From NCBI RefSeq assembly GCF_900103195.1, contig NZ_FMWU01000002.1:124001-188000 (forward strand): a stretch of DNA of 64,000 bases, written 5' to 3'. This DNA is from Methylobacterium sp. UNC378MF (GTDB taxonomy: Bacteria > Pseudomonadota > Alphaproteobacteria > Rhizobiales > Beijerinckiaceae). Below the pieces are notes generated by a model, which searched no databases, was not told the origin of the DNA, and saw only the letters and a program-made list of their open reading frames with translations. A program made the translations under genes and the position numbers. Each line of letters begins with the position of its first letter. Position 1 is the first letter of the stretch. Shown in pieces: positions 20,321-29,986 of the stretch.

Positions 20321-20727
20321 TCGATGCAACGCGCGTACGTCGGTCGACAACGCCGCCATTCTCGATCGCGCGCCGAACCCGGCGCGCGGTACGCCGGCCG
20401 GTCCGCGATCCCCCTCACGCGGACCGGCCGTGACCGACAATCCCGAGCCGCTTCTTGAAGGATGGGGTGACGCGGATCGGTCGCGTCCCGGCGAAGGCCA
20501 CTGGACGCAGCAGATTGAAATCTGCTCGTCCCGGCACACGCCGGAGCCGCTTGATTTGAATCGTTTCAAAGCATTGCTCCAGGATGCGTGCCTTCTGCGC
20601 CACATCCGCGGAATAGGTCTCGCACTCCACCGACCTTTTTCGCAATCGGCATTGAGACCGGACCAAATTTAGACCCAAGGAATACCGCATCCGGCCGATG
20701 CGGCGCTCTTGAGAACGATTTTAAACT
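20321..20727. other. Gap upstream of siderophore receptor 1, with two small palindromes
   Basis: This 407-bp gap is lower in GC than the genes. It has agcagat-tgaa-atctgct at 20509-20526 and tttgaa-tcgt-ttcaaa at 20555-20570. The second resembles a LacI-type or iron-regulator operator and recurs in related form before the second receptor. Open frames on both strands are unsupported by domains or ribosome binding sites. Confidence 0.5.
20555..20570. promoter_or_regulatory. Palindrome upstream of siderophore receptor 1
   Basis: The half-sites tttgaa and ttcaaa are perfectly inverted around a 4-nt spacer (tcgt), 157 bp before the receptor start. A variant with a 2-nt spacer lies upstream of the second receptor at 33681-33694. 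Role as an iron-responsive operator is inferred only from location. Confidence 0.3.
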
Positions 20728-22908
20728 ATGGGCTTTGAACGGGTCGACGTCGTCGATCGTCACAGGGACTTTCGACAGGGCCGGAATTTGTGCGGCGCCG
20801 GACTTGCACTATCGCTCGTGGTCATTCCGCCAGCAGACGTTCGAGCGCAATCCGCGCCGGTGCCCGACGAGGTCATCCTCTCCGAACTCAGCGTCACCGG
20901 CACGGGCCCGGCCAGCGAGCGGGCGGATGGCCCCGTCGCCGGCTACCGAGCGACGCGCTCGGCGACAGCCACGCGCACCGACACCCCCGTGCGCGACGCG
21001 CCGCAATCGATCAACATCGTGCCCCGCGCGGTGATCACCGACCAGCAGGATTTGCGCCTGACCGATGCCGTGACCAACGTCAGCAACGTGACGCCCGGCA
21101 GCACGGTGCAGGGACGGTCTCAGAACTACCTGATCCGCGGCTTCGCCACGCAAGTCTTCGCCGTGGACGGAATCCTGGTCAATCCGGCGATCAATTTCTA
21201 TCCCGTCGAGCGTGATCTCGTGAACGCCGAGCGCGTCGAGGTCATCAAGGGACCAGCCTCCGTGTTGTTCGGCCGCGGCGATCCGGGCGGCGTCATCAAC
21301 ATCGTGACCCGTAGGCCGACCCTGGAGCCGACGGCGGATGCCAGCGTGCAGGGTGGCAGCTTCGGCTTCCGGCGCTTCCAAGGCTCGGTCTCGAGCGCGA
21401 TCCCGGCCCTCGACGGGCTCGCAGCACGCCTCAGCTTCGCCGCGCAGGAGGATCCGACCTTCCGCAACATCGGCGACAACACGAACCGGCGCGTCTTCGT
21501 CGCCCCAGCTCTCAGTTGGACGCCGAGCGCCGACACGCGGGTCTACATCAATTCGGAATTTACCAATCAACGCACGCAGTATGACGAGGGTCTTGTCGCC
21601 GTCCGCGGTAGCGTCCCGCTGGACAACATCCGGCGATACTACGGCGAGCCGTTCTCACGGTACTATGGCGAGATCAACGGGATCACCCTGCGTGCCGAGC
21701 ACGACGTGAATGAGAACCTGACGCTTCGGCAGGTTATCAACGGCCAATGGGGAGCCTTCAACCTGTTCACGGCCCGCGCCACCGGCGTCAACGCCGCCGG
21801 CACGCAGGTCACGCGCCGTGACGCCTCGGTCGATTCCCGTTTCGCGGCCGTGGACACGCAGACCGAAGCGGTGCTGCGGTTCGACACGTTCGGCTTCGCC
21901 CACACGGCCCTGGCGGGCTTCGAGTACACCAACGGCTTCCGGCATCCCTATTCGCAGCAGGGCAGCCTCGCACCGGTAAGCCTGCTCAACCCGGTGTTCG
22001 GCGCCATCCCCGGGGCGCTCGGCTTCCAGGCCGACCTGAAGCAGAAGCTCGAGCTGTTCGGATTCTACGTGCAGGATCAGATCGTCCTGGCGCCCGGCCT
22101 TCAGCTGGTGCTCGGCGCCCGGTTCGATCTCGGCACCCAGTACTACTTCAACCGCGTGCCGACATCGAAGACACAGCCGCCTGAGCAGAGCCTGTTCGGC
22201 GCCTCACCCCGGGTCGGCCTGATCTACCGCCCGATCGAGGCACTCACCTTCTACGCGAGCTACGCGACCTCCTTCGCTCCGCAGAACGCGAACCTGCTGA
22301 ATGTCGTTAGCCCGCCCCCAGAAACGGGCGAGCAGGTGGAGGTCGGAACCCGCATCGACATCAATCCCGACCTGACCTTGAGCGCAGCCGCATTCCGGAT
22401 CACCCGGGACAACGTAGCCGCCAACGATCCGGTCAATACCGGCTACTCGATCATCACCGGGCAGCAGCGCTCGGAGGGAGTCGAGGCCGACCTGACCGGC
22501 GAGATCGCGCCGGGATGGAAGGTCATCGGCGGGGTCGGCTACCTCGACGCCCGGATCACGAAGGACAGGATCTACCCGGTCGGCAACCGCCTCGTCGGCG
22601 TGCCGGCCTTCAGCGGCAGCGTGTGGACGACCTACGATGTCCAGGCGGGACCGCTGCGCGGCCTGGGCCTCGGCATCGGCGTCACCCATGTCGGCCAGCG
22701 CACCGGGGACCTCAACAACAGCTACAGAGTCGGAGCCTACAACCGGGTCGACGCGGCCGTGTATTACGACTTCGACGCGCACTATCGCCTCTCGATCAAC
22801 GTCCGAAATCTGACGAACGCGCGCTACATCGAACAGCCGTTCAATCAGTTCAACAACACGCCCGGTGCCCCGTTCTCGGTGCTGGCGACGATCACCGCCC
22901 GGCTCTGA
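20728..22908 (+). CDS. TonB-dependent siderophore receptor 1
   Basis: This outer-membrane beta-barrel imports ferric siderophores using TonB energy. The 726 residues comprise a leader ending in ADVRAQ (cleavage near residue 41), a TonB-box-like segment (EVILSELSVTG), a plug domain (about 75-210) with the family marks DAPQSINIVPR, NYLIRGFATQ and VEVIKGPASVLFGRGDPGGVIN, and a barrel. The chain ends with an aromatic-rich barrel strand and Leu. The siderophore-type plug (FhuA/FpvA group) is clear, but the ligand is unknown. The stop is 197 bp from the convergent PepSY gene, with which it probably shares an iron-uptake role. Confidence 0.92.
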   Translation: MGFERVDVVDRHRDFRQGRNLCGAGLALSLVVIPPADVRAQSAPVPDEVILSELSVTGTGPASERADGPVAGYRATRSATATRTDTPVRDAPQSINIVPRAVITDQQDLRLTDAVTNVSNVTPGSTVQGRSQNYLIRGFATQVFAVDGILVNPAINFYPVERDLVNAERVEVIKGPASVLFGRGDPGGVINIVTRRPTLEPTADASVQGGSFGFRRFQGSVSSAIPALDGLAARLSFAAQEDPTFRNIGDNTNRRVFVAPALSWTPSADTRVYINSEFTNQRTQYDEGLVAVRGSVPLDNIRRYYGEPFSRYYGEINGITLRAEHDVNENLTLRQVINGQWGAFNLFTARATGVNAAGTQVTRRDASVDSRFAAVDTQTEAVLRFDTFGFAHTALAGFEYTNGFRHPYSQQGSLAPVSLLNPVFGAIPGALGFQADLKQKLELFGFYVQDQIVLAPGLQLVLGARFDLGTQYYFNRVPTSKTQPPEQSLFGASPRVGLIYRPIEALTFYASYATSFAPQNANLLNVVSPPPETGEQVEVGTRIDINPDLTLSAAAFRITRDNVAANDPVNTGYSIITGQQRSEGVEADLTGEIAPGWKVIGGVGYLDARITKDRIYPVGNRLVGVPAFSGSVWTTYDVQAGPLRGLGLGIGVTHVGQRTGDLNNSYRVGAYNRVDAAVYYDFDAHYRLSINVRNLTNARYIEQPFNQFNNTPGAPFSVLATITARL

Positions 22909-22982
22909 GCCGGGCGGGCCGCATCGCGCGTGGCGGCGGGCCCGTCCCATCGCGTCGCCGCGCAGTCGCGTTGCCGCGGTCC

Positions 22983-23059
22983 TTGCGAGCAGAAGGAAGT
23001 CACCCGGACAGGGCGACGACGGCCGGGCGATACTCTGAGTCCCGTTGCTCCGCTCGCAA
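22983..23059. repeat. REP-like inverted repeat, diverged copy C
   Basis: The arms ttgcgagc (22983-22990) and gctcgcaa (23052-23059) are inverted, and the right side reads gctccgctcgcaatgac as in copy A. It lies between the convergent receptor and PepSY genes. The centre differs from copies A and B. Confidence 0.55.
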
Positions 23060-23105
23060 TGACCGAGCGGGCTGCGGCAACCAGAGGCTCCACAGGACGC
23101 CGCCG

Positions 23106-24323
23106 TCAGGGATTCGCTGTGCGGACGGCCCCGGCCGGCGCCTTGGGCTCGACGGCCCTGCGGCGGGCACTGGCGCGGCGGCGCAAGACGTAGAGCGTCA
23201 GGCCGGTCGCCGCGAAACCCGGCATGGCCAAAGCCGCGAGGCAGAACAGCAGCGCGACGAGGTCGCCGAAGAAGCGGCCGCGATGCACCTCCAGGATGTT
23301 GTCCAGGAGACGCCGGCCCAGGGGCGCGTCGGCGGCGCGCTCGGAGGCCAGCAGGGCTCCCGTGGCGGGATCGTAGCGGGCCTCGTTGCGGGCGCTCGGC
23401 GCGTCGACGCCCTTCGGCAGCCAGCGGATGCGGATCGCCTTCGTGTCGGCGCCCGGCAGGGTCAGGACCGCCGTGCCGGCCTCCTCGCCGGTCCGCGCGC
23501 GGAAATCCGCCCAGGCACGGTCGACGGCCGCACCGCCGGCCGCGGCGTCGCCGGCGCTCTCGGCCCGCCGCCCGGCCGCCTTTCCGCCCCCCGGGGATGC
23601 GGGCTTCGCCGCCTCCGGCGCGCCCACGAGCAGCCGCGCGGCGCCGTCCTTGAACCACGGGTAGGACCACGTCAGGCCGCTGAGCGCGACGACCAGGTAG
23701 ACCGGCAGGAGCCACGTCCCGACGACGGCGTGCAGCGACCACCAGCGCGGCCGGCCGGGGCGCGACAGGGCGGGCCTCAGCCAGATCCGCCAGCGATGGA
23801 TCCGGGGCCAGCGCAGGTAGAGGCCGGTCGCCAGGAAGGCCAGCAGCGCCAGGGTGCAGGCGCCCGTGATCGTGCGGCCCCAGCCCTTGGACCCGCCGGG
23901 GAGCAGCAGCCAGCGGTGCAGGTCCCGCACCGTGGTGAAGGCCTCCTCCAGCCGCACCGGGCCGAGCAGCGTGCCGTCGTAGGGGTCGGCGTAGGCGGCG
24001 GGCGGCCGCGCGCGGGTCTCGGGATCGCGGGCGAAGCGGACATGGACGCTCGCGCGCGGGTTGTCCGACAGGGTCAGCACGTTGGCGACGCGGCCGCCCG
24101 CCTGCGCGTCGATCCGCGCCGCCAGCGCCGCGGGGGCCAGCGCCGTCCGCCCGCCGGGCGCGACCTCCAGCCGGTCGCGGTTGGCGAAGGCGGTGACCGC
24201 CTCCTCGTAGCTCATCAGCGCCCCGGTCAGGCCCATCAGGGCGAGGACGAGACCGGCGGTGAGGCCCAGCGCCCAGTGCAGGCGGAAGAGCAGGGTCCGG
24301 AGGGAGGGAATCGGCAGCGTCAT
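23106..24323 (-). CDS. PepSY-associated TM helix protein
   Basis: The 405-residue inner-membrane protein has an N-terminal helix (LRTLLFRLHWALGLTAGLVLALMG, the family's start, seen around residues 9-32), PepSY-type periplasmic segments and further helices near residues 145-165, 200-220 and 355-380. Conserved marks are LHRWLL and HRGRFFGDLVAL. Such proteins accompany siderophore receptors and are thought to act in ferric-siderophore reduction or transfer at the inner membrane. A poly-Ala/Pro insert near residues 240-270 is probably a loop. It converges on siderophore receptor 1. Confidence 0.88.
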   Translation of the reverse strand: MTLPIPSLRTLLFRLHWALGLTAGLVLALMGLTGALMSYEEAVTAFANRDRLEVAPGGRTALAPAALAARIDAQAGGRVANVLTLSDNPRASVHVRFARDPETRARPPAAYADPYDGTLLGPVRLEEAFTTVRDLHRWLLLPGGSKGWGRTITGACTLALLAFLATGLYLRWPRIHRWRIWLRPALSRPGRPRWWSLHAVVGTWLLPVYLVVALSGLTWSYPWFKDGAARLLVGAPEAAKPASPGGGKAAGRRAESAGDAAAGGAAVDRAWADFRARTGEEAGTAVLTLPGADTKAIRIRWLPKGVDAPSARNEARYDPATGALLASERAADAPLGRRLLDNILEVHRGRFFGDLVALLFCLAALAMPGFAATGLTLYVLRRRASARRRAVEPKAPAGAVRTANP

Positions 24324-24411
24324 GGCAGTGCCGGCTGCCTAGCAGAGTCCGGCCACGCTGACGACGCGGCGGGACGCATGCCCCGCCCGTCTGTCCGGCC
24401 GTCCGCCGGTC

Positions 24412-25992
24412 TCAGGTGATCGGCGCGGGGTTGAACAGCGTCAGGTCGTTGAACAGTCCCCACCGGTCCGACCAGGGGCGCTTGCGCCCGCTCGCCACGT
24501 CGAGGATCAGGTGGAACAGCTCCCAGCCGACCTCCTCGATCGTGGCCGCGCCGGTGGCGATGCGGCCGGCATCGAGGTCGATCAGGTCGGACCAGCGCTC
24601 GGCCAGCTCCGTGCGGGTGGCGACCTTGATCACGGGCGCCTGACTGAGCCCGTAGGGCGTGCCGCGGCCGGTAGAGAACACCTGCAGGGTGATGCCCGAG
24701 GCGAGCTGCAGCGTGCCGCAGACGAAGTCGCTCGCCGGCGTCGCGGCGAAGATCAGGCCCCTCTCGCGCACGCGCTCGCCCGGCGCCAGGACCCCCGAGA
24801 TCGCGCTCGTGCCCGACTTGGCGACCGAGCCCAGCGCCTTCTCGACGATGTTGTTGAGACCGCCCTTCTTGTTGCCGGGCGAGGGGTTGGCGCGGCGGTC
24901 GGCCTCGCCCTTGGCGAGGTAGGCGTCGTACCACGCCATCTCGCGGACCAGCGCCGCGGCGACCTCCGGGGACTTGGCACGCGGGGTGAGCAGGTGGATC
25001 GCGTCGCGCACCTCGGTCACCTCCGAGAACATCACGGTGGCGCCGCAGCGGACCAGCAGGTCGGCCGCGAAGCCCAGCGCCGGGTTGGCGGTGACGCCCG
25101 AGAAGGCGTCGCTGCCGCCGCATTGCAGGCCGACCACCAGCTCGGAGGCCGGGCAGGTCTCGCGGGTCCGGCGGTTCAGCACCTCCAGGCGGGCCTCCGC
25201 CATCGCCAGGATGCTGTCGATCATGGCCGAGAAGCCGTGGTGGCGCTCGTCCTGCAGCCGCACCACCCCGTCGCCGGCGGCGCCGTTGTCGGGCAGGAGC
25301 CGCTCCGAGACGAGCTTCTCGCAGCCGAGTCCGACGACCATGACTTCGCCGCCGAAATTCGGGTTCTGCGCGAGGCTCTGCAGCGTCCGGATCGGCACCA
25401 CCGCCTCGGGGGCGTTGATGGCGACGCCGCAGCCGTAGGCGTGGGTCAGGCCGACCACGTCGTCGACGTTGGGGTAGCGCGGCAGCAGCTCCTGCTTGAT
25501 CCGCCGGATCGCCACGTCGAGGGTGCCGGCGACGCACTGCACGCTGATCGAGATCGCCAGGATGTTCTTGGTGCCCACCGACCCGTCCGGGTTGCGGTAG
25601 CCCTCGAAGGTGTAGCCCTCGAGCGGGGGCAGGGGGGCCGGCGCGCGGGTGGCCATCTCCAAGGCATCGAGGGCGGGGGCGACCGGCGTCGCGACGCGGG
25701 ATTCCTCCACCCAGGCGCCCCGCGGGATCGGTTGCGTCGCGATGCCCACCACCTCGCCGTAGCGGCGGACCTCCCCGCCCTCCGGGATGTCGGCGAGGGC
25801 GACCTTGTGGCCCTGCGGCACGAACTCGACGAGTTCCAGCCCGTCCGGGAACACCGTGCCGGCCGGCAGCCCGAAGGCGTTGACCACGATCGCGACGTTG
25901 TCGCTGTCGCTCAGGCGGATCGTGCGCGGCAGATCTCCGGGCCCCGCGCCGGCCGGGTGCGGGCGGGTCGGGGCGTCGATCTCGGCCTGCAT
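24412..25992 (-). CDS. garD: Galactarate dehydratase
   Basis: GarD dehydrates D-galactarate (meso-galactarate) to 5-dehydro-4-deoxy-D-glucarate. The 526 residues align end to end with the E. coli enzyme as I remember it: [16 protein letters not shown], the SAF-like N-terminal domain (residues 25-95), [56 protein letters not shown] and the ending TLFNPAPIT. The start has a clear aaggag site. It is the last gene of the leftward garL-garR-garD group, separated from garR by 44 bp. Altronate dehydratase (UxaA) is the closest alternative, but the full-length similarity and neighbours favour GarD. Confidence 0.93.
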   Translation of the reverse strand: MQAEIDAPTRPHPAGAGPGDLPRTIRLSDSDNVAIVVNAFGLPAGTVFPDGLELVEFVPQGHKVALADIPEGGEVRRYGEVVGIATQPIPRGAWVEESRVATPVAPALDALEMATRAPAPLPPLEGYTFEGYRNPDGSVGTKNILAISISVQCVAGTLDVAIRRIKQELLPRYPNVDDVVGLTHAYGCGVAINAPEAVVPIRTLQSLAQNPNFGGEVMVVGLGCEKLVSERLLPDNGAAGDGVVRLQDERHHGFSAMIDSILAMAEARLEVLNRRTRETCPASELVVGLQCGGSDAFSGVTANPALGFAADLLVRCGATVMFSEVTEVRDAIHLLTPRAKSPEVAAALVREMAWYDAYLAKGEADRRANPSPGNKKGGLNNIVEKALGSVAKSGTSAISGVLAPGERVRERGLIFAATPASDFVCGTLQLASGITLQVFSTGRGTPYGLSQAPVIKVATRTELAERWSDLIDLDAGRIATGAATIEEVGWELFHLILDVASGRKRPWSDRWGLFNDLTLFNPAPIT

Positions 25993-26036
25993 CGGATGCT
26001 CCTTCCATCTCGCGCCCGTCCGGGCTTCTGTCGGGC

Positions 26037-26924
26037 TCAGGCGGCGTCGCCGACCGCGTGGTTCGCCAGGGCCTCCAGAGCCTTAACCATGGCGGAGTGA
26101 TCCCAGGCCGCACCGCCCTGGGCCACGCAGGCCGAGAACAGCTGCTGCGCCAGCGCCGTGGCGGGCAGGCTGAGGCCCAGCGTCCGGGCGTTGTCCAGGG
26201 CGAGGTTCAGGTCCTTCTGGTGCAGGGCGATGCGGAAGCCCGGGTCGAAGGTCCGCTCGATCATCCGCGCGCCGTGCAACTCCAGGATCCGCGAGGTGGC
26301 CAGCCCGCCGGTGATCGCCTGCCGCACCTTGGCGGGGTCGGCGCCGGCCTTCGAGGCGAAGAGCAGCCCCTCGGCCACCGCCTCGATGGTCAGGGCGACG
26401 ATGATCTGGTTGGCGACCTTGGCCACCTGTCCGGACCCGACCGGGCCGACATGCGTGACCGTCTTGCCCATCGCGGCGAACAGGGGCTCGGCGCGCGCGA
26501 AGGTCTCGGCCTCGCCGCCGACCATGATCGAGAGCGCGGCGTTCTTCGCCCCGACCTCGCCGCCCGAGACCGGCGCGTCGAGATAGGCGCCACCCCGCGC
26601 GGCGACCCGGACGGCGAAATCCTTGGTGGCGAGCGGCGCGATCGAGCTCATGTCGATCAGGGTCTTGCCCGGCGACAGGCCCTCGGCGACGCCCCCGGGC
26701 CCGAACAGGACCTGCTCGACGTCCGGGGTGTCGGGCAGCATCAGGATGATCGTGTCGGACCGCTTCGCGACCTCGGCGGCGGTGGCACAGGCCGTGCCAC
26801 CCGCGGCCAGCAGCGCGTCCGGGACGCTCCGCCGGCTCTTGAGGAACAGGCTGTGGCCCGCCGCGATCAGGTGACCCGCCATGGGCGCGCCCATGATGCC
26901 GAGGCCGATGAATCCGATGTTCAT
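26037..26924 (-). CDS. garR: 2-hydroxy-3-oxopropionate (tartronate semialdehyde) reductase
   Basis: GarR reduces tartronate semialdehyde to D-glycerate with NAD(P)H in the cytoplasm. The 295 residues have the Rossmann signature [16 protein letters not shown] at 4-19, [20 protein letters not shown] near 118 and the catalytic-lysine motif [14 protein letters not shown] near 165. Length and motifs match the beta-hydroxyacid dehydrogenase family and GarR in particular. It lies 24 bp after garL and 44 bp before garD on the same strand. Product glycerate could enter glycolysis or, in a serine-cycle methylotroph, glycerate 2-kinase; that link is inference. Confidence 0.92.
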   Translation of the reverse strand: MNIGFIGLGIMGAPMAGHLIAAGHSLFLKSRRSVPDALLAAGGTACATAAEVAKRSDTIILMLPDTPDVEQVLFGPGGVAEGLSPGKTLIDMSSIAPLATKDFAVRVAARGGAYLDAPVSGGEVGAKNAALSIMVGGEAETFARAEPLFAAMGKTVTHVGPVGSGQVAKVANQIIVALTIEAVAEGLLFASKAGADPAKVRQAITGGLATSRILELHGARMIERTFDPGFRIALHQKDLNLALDNARTLGLSLPATALAQQLFSACVAQGGAAWDHSAMVKALEALANHAVGDAA

Positions 26925-26948
26925 GGGTAGCGATCCCGGTTGCGGAAC

Positions 26949-27713
26949 TCAGGCGCGGAAGCGGGCGGCGAGCGCCTCGGAGCTGCGGGCGAGCAGTCCC
27001 ATGTCGGAGCCCACCGCGGTGAAGCGGGTGCCGGCCGCGATGTAGCGGCGGGCGAGCTCCTCGCTCGGCGTGAGGATGCCGGCCTGCTTGCCGGCCCGGA
27101 CGATCCGGGCGACCGCCGCCTCGATGGTGGAGACCACCTCCGGGTGGCCCTGCTGGCCGACGTAGCCGAGGCTGGTGGACAGGTCGCCGGGCCCGATGAA
27201 CACGCCGTCGACGCCCTCCACGGCGGCGATCGCGTCCAGATTGTCGAGGGCGCGCCGGGACTCGACCTGCACCGCCACGAAGATCTCGGCCTCGCAGCGG
27301 GTGTGGTAGTCCTTGATCCGGCCGAACCGGGCGGCGCGGGGCGCCTGCGAGAAGCCGCGGATGCCGCGGGGCGCGTAGCGCGTCGCCGCGACCACCCGGG
27401 CGGCCTGCGCGGCATCGTCGATGTTGGGGATCATCAGCGACTGCGCGCCGGCGTCGAGGATGCGCTTGATCGTGATCGGGTCGTCGCTCGGCACCCGCAC
27501 CATCGGGTGCGTGTCGCCCTCCATCATCGCCTGGAGCTGGGCGTAGATGTCCCGGAGGTCGTTGGCCGAGTGCTCCATGTCGAGGAGCAGCCAGTCGAAC
27601 CCGGCCCCGGCGACCACCTCGGTGGAGATGGGACTCGCGAGGCTGCACCACAGGCCGATCTGCTGGCGCCCCTCGGCGAGGGCCGCCTTGAAGCGGTTGG
27701 TGAGGCTGTCCAT
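26949..27713 (-). CDS. garL: 2-dehydro-3-deoxyglucarate aldolase (HpcH/HpaI family)
   Basis: GarL cleaves 5-dehydro-4-deoxy-D-glucarate to pyruvate and tartronate semialdehyde. It is a metal-dependent class II aldolase of 254 residues. Marks are QIGLWCSLASPISTEVVAG, the active-site LLLDMEHSANDL, the arginine in MVRVPSDDP, metal-site EVSRR-type VQVESRRALDNL and GVFIGPGDLSTSLG. ATG at 27713 has a gggagg site 7 nt upstream; an adjacent GTG at 27716 is the only alternative. It is the first structural gene of the galactarate operon, 130 bp downstream of the LysR gene on the same strand. Confidence 0.92.
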   Translation of the reverse strand: MDSLTNRFKAALAEGRQQIGLWCSLASPISTEVVAGAGFDWLLLDMEHSANDLRDIYAQLQAMMEGDTHPMVRVPSDDPITIKRILDAGAQSLMIPNIDDAAQAARVVAATRYAPRGIRGFSQAPRAARFGRIKDYHTRCEAEIFVAVQVESRRALDNLDAIAAVEGVDGVFIGPGDLSTSLGYVGQQGHPEVVSTIEAAVARIVRAGKQAGILTPSEELARRYIAAGTRFTAVGSDMGLLARSSEALAARFRA

Positions 27714-27843
27714 CACGATCCTCCCTGGGGGCGTCGCGGCGTCTGCGCGCCGTCCGCCCCATCACGCGCAGCCTTCCGCCGCGAGGTCAAAGCCAAACAC
27801 TGGATCGATCGATGCGGATCGCGCATCGATCAGCCGCGCAGGC

Positions 27844-28734
27844 TCACGCGGGCGGCATCTCCGCCACGATCGAGACCAGCTGGGCGATGAGCGGGTCGTC
27901 CGCGTCGCGCCGCCATGCGAGGAGGAGTTCCACGGGGCGCGGCGCCGGCAGGACGAGGGGGCGGAACACCACGCCCTCGAAGCGCAGGCGCTCGGCGGCG
28001 GCCGGCACTAGGGCGATGCCGAGCGCCGCGCGGACGAGGGCCAGGATCGAGTGGATCTGCGTGAGCTGCTGGACCATCGGCGGCTGGATCTCGGCCTCCG
28101 CGATGAGGCCGAGGACGAGGTCGTGGAAGTAGCGCGCCTCGTTGGGCGCGTAGCCGATGAGCGGCTCGCGCCCGAGATCGACGGGGGTGAGCCCGTCGCG
28201 CAGGGCCAGGGGGTTCCCGGCCGGCAGGGCCACCACCAGGGGCTCGGCGAGCGCCCGGACGGCGATCAGGTCCGGATGCGTCACCGGCGGGCGCACCAGC
28301 GCGGCGTCGATCCGGCCGGCGAGGAGTTCCTCGATCTGGTCCTTGCTGACCATCTCGCGCAGCGCGAGCGTCACGTCCGGCAGCGCCCGCCGGAACGCGG
28401 TGACGAGGCGCGGCAGGAAGTCGTAGGCCGAGGCCGCCGTGAAGCCGAACTTGAGGACGCCCGCCCGCCCCGCCGCCACCTGCCGGGTGACGTGGGTCGC
28501 GGTTTCGGCGAGCCGCAGGATGCGCTGGGCCTCGGGCAGGAAGCTGCGGCCGGCGGCGGTCAGCCGGACGGTGCGGCTGGTACGCTCCAGGAGCTGCACG
28601 TCGAGAACGCGCTCCAGGACCTGGATCTGCCGCGACAGCGGCGGCTGCGTCATGTTCAGCCGGGCGGCCGCACGCCCGAAATGCAGCTCCTCCGCCACGG
28701 CGGCGAAGCACCGGAGCTGGCTGAAGTCGAACAT
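27844..28734 (-). CDS. LysR-family transcriptional regulator of the gar genes
   Basis: The 296-residue protein from ATG 28734 (MFDFSQLRCFAAVAEELHFG) has an N-terminal winged helix-turn-helix (residues 1-60, with AARLNMTQPPLSRQIQVLE) and a periplasmic-binding-protein-like effector domain (90-290). It sits immediately upstream of garL-garR-garD and most likely activates them in response to galactarate or glucarate. Unlike most LysR regulators it is not divergent from its targets. Its 5' leader carries a strong hairpin next to the ribosome binding site (28746-28773). A longer frame to 28818 exists but lacks a good start. Confidence 0.9.
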   Translation of the reverse strand: MFDFSQLRCFAAVAEELHFGRAAARLNMTQPPLSRQIQVLERVLDVQLLERTSRTVRLTAAGRSFLPEAQRILRLAETATHVTRQVAAGRAGVLKFGFTAASAYDFLPRLVTAFRRALPDVTLALREMVSKDQIEELLAGRIDAALVRPPVTHPDLIAVRALAEPLVVALPAGNPLALRDGLTPVDLGREPLIGYAPNEARYFHDLVLGLIAEAEIQPPMVQQLTQIHSILALVRAALGIALVPAAAERLRFEGVVFRPLVLPAPRPVELLLAWRRDADDPLIAQLVSIVAEMPPA

Positions 28735-28745
28735 GAAGGCCCCCT

Positions 28746-28773
28746 CTCCCGGACCGCGGCGCGGTCCGGGGAG
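28746..28773 (-). promoter_or_regulatory. Leader hairpin at the LysR ribosome binding site
   Basis: In the LysR mRNA a stem of ggaccgc / gcggtcc, extended on both sides by C-G pairs, ends in gggag, part of the gagaggggg ribosome binding site before ATG 28734. Folding would mask the site. Whether it is regulatory or a terminator remnant cannot be told. Confidence 0.4.
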
Positions 28774-28802
28774 CATAATGCCTTCAGCGGTCACGTTCAG
28801 AG

Positions 28803-28836
28803 GGCCGCCCTCATCCAATTAGGTGAGGCGGCGGCC
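28803..28836 (-). terminator. Hairpin after the branched-chain binding protein gene
   Basis: On the minus strand an 11-bp stem (with a 2-nt bulge) and 10-nt loop lies 16 bp past the stop at 28853, between this gene and the LysR leader. It has no T-run, but its position suits an intrinsic terminator. Confidence 0.45.
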
Positions 28837-28852
28837 TTCGGGCCCCGCCGGC

Positions 28853-29986
28853 CTACGGGGTTACCTCGTGCCCGGCGTAGTCGATCCGGCCGTCCGGCCC
28901 CTTGGTCCACTCGTAGATGACGTAGTCGGGCCGGGTGATGTCGCCCTTCTTGTCGTAGGCGATGGGTCCGACCACCGTGTCGACCGGCTTGCCCTGGTGC
29001 AGCCAGTCGGCCAGCTTCTTGCCATCGCTGGAGCCCGTCTCGGCCATCGCCTTCGCCAGGACCTGCACGGCCGCGTAGGCGTAGAGCGTGTAGGCCTCGG
29101 GATCGATGCCCCGGGCGTTGAACGCCGCCACCACGCCCCTGGCGTTCGGGTTCTTGCGGGCGTCCGGCGCGAAGGTCATCAGGGTCCCCGCCGCGCCCGG
29201 GCCGGCGATCTGGACAAATTCCTTGTCGGGGATGGCGTCGCCGCTCATCATGCGGGCAGTCAGGCCCTGGTCGCGCATCTGCCGGATGATCAGCCCGGCC
29301 TCGGTGTGCACGCCACCGAAATAGACGACGTCGACGTTGGCGGACTTCATCTTGGAAACGAGCGCCGCGTAGTCCTTCTCGCCCGGGTTGATGCCCTCGA
29401 ACAGCACCTCCTTGCCACCCTTGGCCCTGAACGCCTTCAGGGTCTCGTCGGCCAGCCCCTTGCCGTAGGGCGTCTTGTCGTGGACGAAGGCGATCTTCTT
29501 GCCCGGGAAGTGCGCGGCCAGGTAGCTGCCCGCCACCGCGCCCTGCTGGTCGTCGCGGCTGCAGGTGCGGAACGTGTTCCACATCCCGCGCTCGGTGAAC
29601 TTCACGCTCGTGGAGGCCGGCGTGACCTGGATGATGCCGGCATCGAGGTAGACGTCGGAGGCCGGGATCGTGACGCCGGAATTGTAGTCGCCGACGACCA
29701 TCTTCACGCCGTCGCTGGCGAACTTGTTGGCCACCGAGACGCCCTGCTTCGGGTCGGAGGCGTCGTCGCCGACCGTGACGGTCAGCGTCATGCCCTTGAG
29801 GGTGCCGGCCTTGTTGAGGTCCTCGACCGCCTGGCTCGCGCCGTTCCGGATCTGGGCGCCGAAGGCCGCGTTCGGCCCGGTCATGGGCGCGGCGACACCG
29901 ATCTTCACCGGCGCGCCGCCCTCCTGACCTTGCGCCGCGGTCATGAACAGTAGCCCGGCCAAGCCGGCCATCAGTAATTGCGTCAT
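28853..29986 (-). CDS. Branched-chain amino acid-type ABC substrate-binding protein
   Basis: This 377-residue periplasmic protein begins with a signal peptide (MTQLLMAGLAGLLFMTAAQG). The two-domain LivJ/LivK fold follows, with VKIGVAAPMTGPNAAFG near residue 30, VNKF and VVGDYNSGVTIPAS, and VVYFGGVHTEAGLIIRQM further on. It has a gggagag ribosome binding site. No permease or ATPase genes lie nearby, so its transporter must be encoded elsewhere. Ligands in the family are Leu/Ile/Val, other amino acids, amides or urea; none can be chosen here. It is upstream of the LysR-gar cluster on the same strand and may belong to a different regulon. Confidence 0.9.
   Translation of the reverse strand: MTQLLMAGLAGLLFMTAAQGQEGGAPVKIGVAAPMTGPNAAFGAQIRNGASQAVEDLNKAGTLKGMTLTVTVGDDASDPKQGVSVANKFASDGVKMVVGDYNSGVTIPASDVYLDAGIIQVTPASTSVKFTERGMWNTFRTCSRDDQQGAVAGSYLAAHFPGKKIAFVHDKTPYGKGLADETLKAFRAKGGKEVLFEGINPGEKDYAALVSKMKSANVDVVYFGGVHTEAGLIIRQMRDQGLTARMMSGDAIPDKEFVQIAGPGAAGTLMTFAPDARKNPNARGVVAAFNARGIDPEAYTLYAYAAVQVLAKAMAETGSSDGKKLADWLHQGKPVDTVVGPIAYDKKGDITRPDYVIYEWTKGPDGRIDYAGHEVTP

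Noticed and set aside
20415..20690. A 91-codon minus-strand frame upstream of receptor 1
   Set aside because: No domain, no ribosome binding site, and it spans two palindromes; more likely control DNA or a gene remnant.
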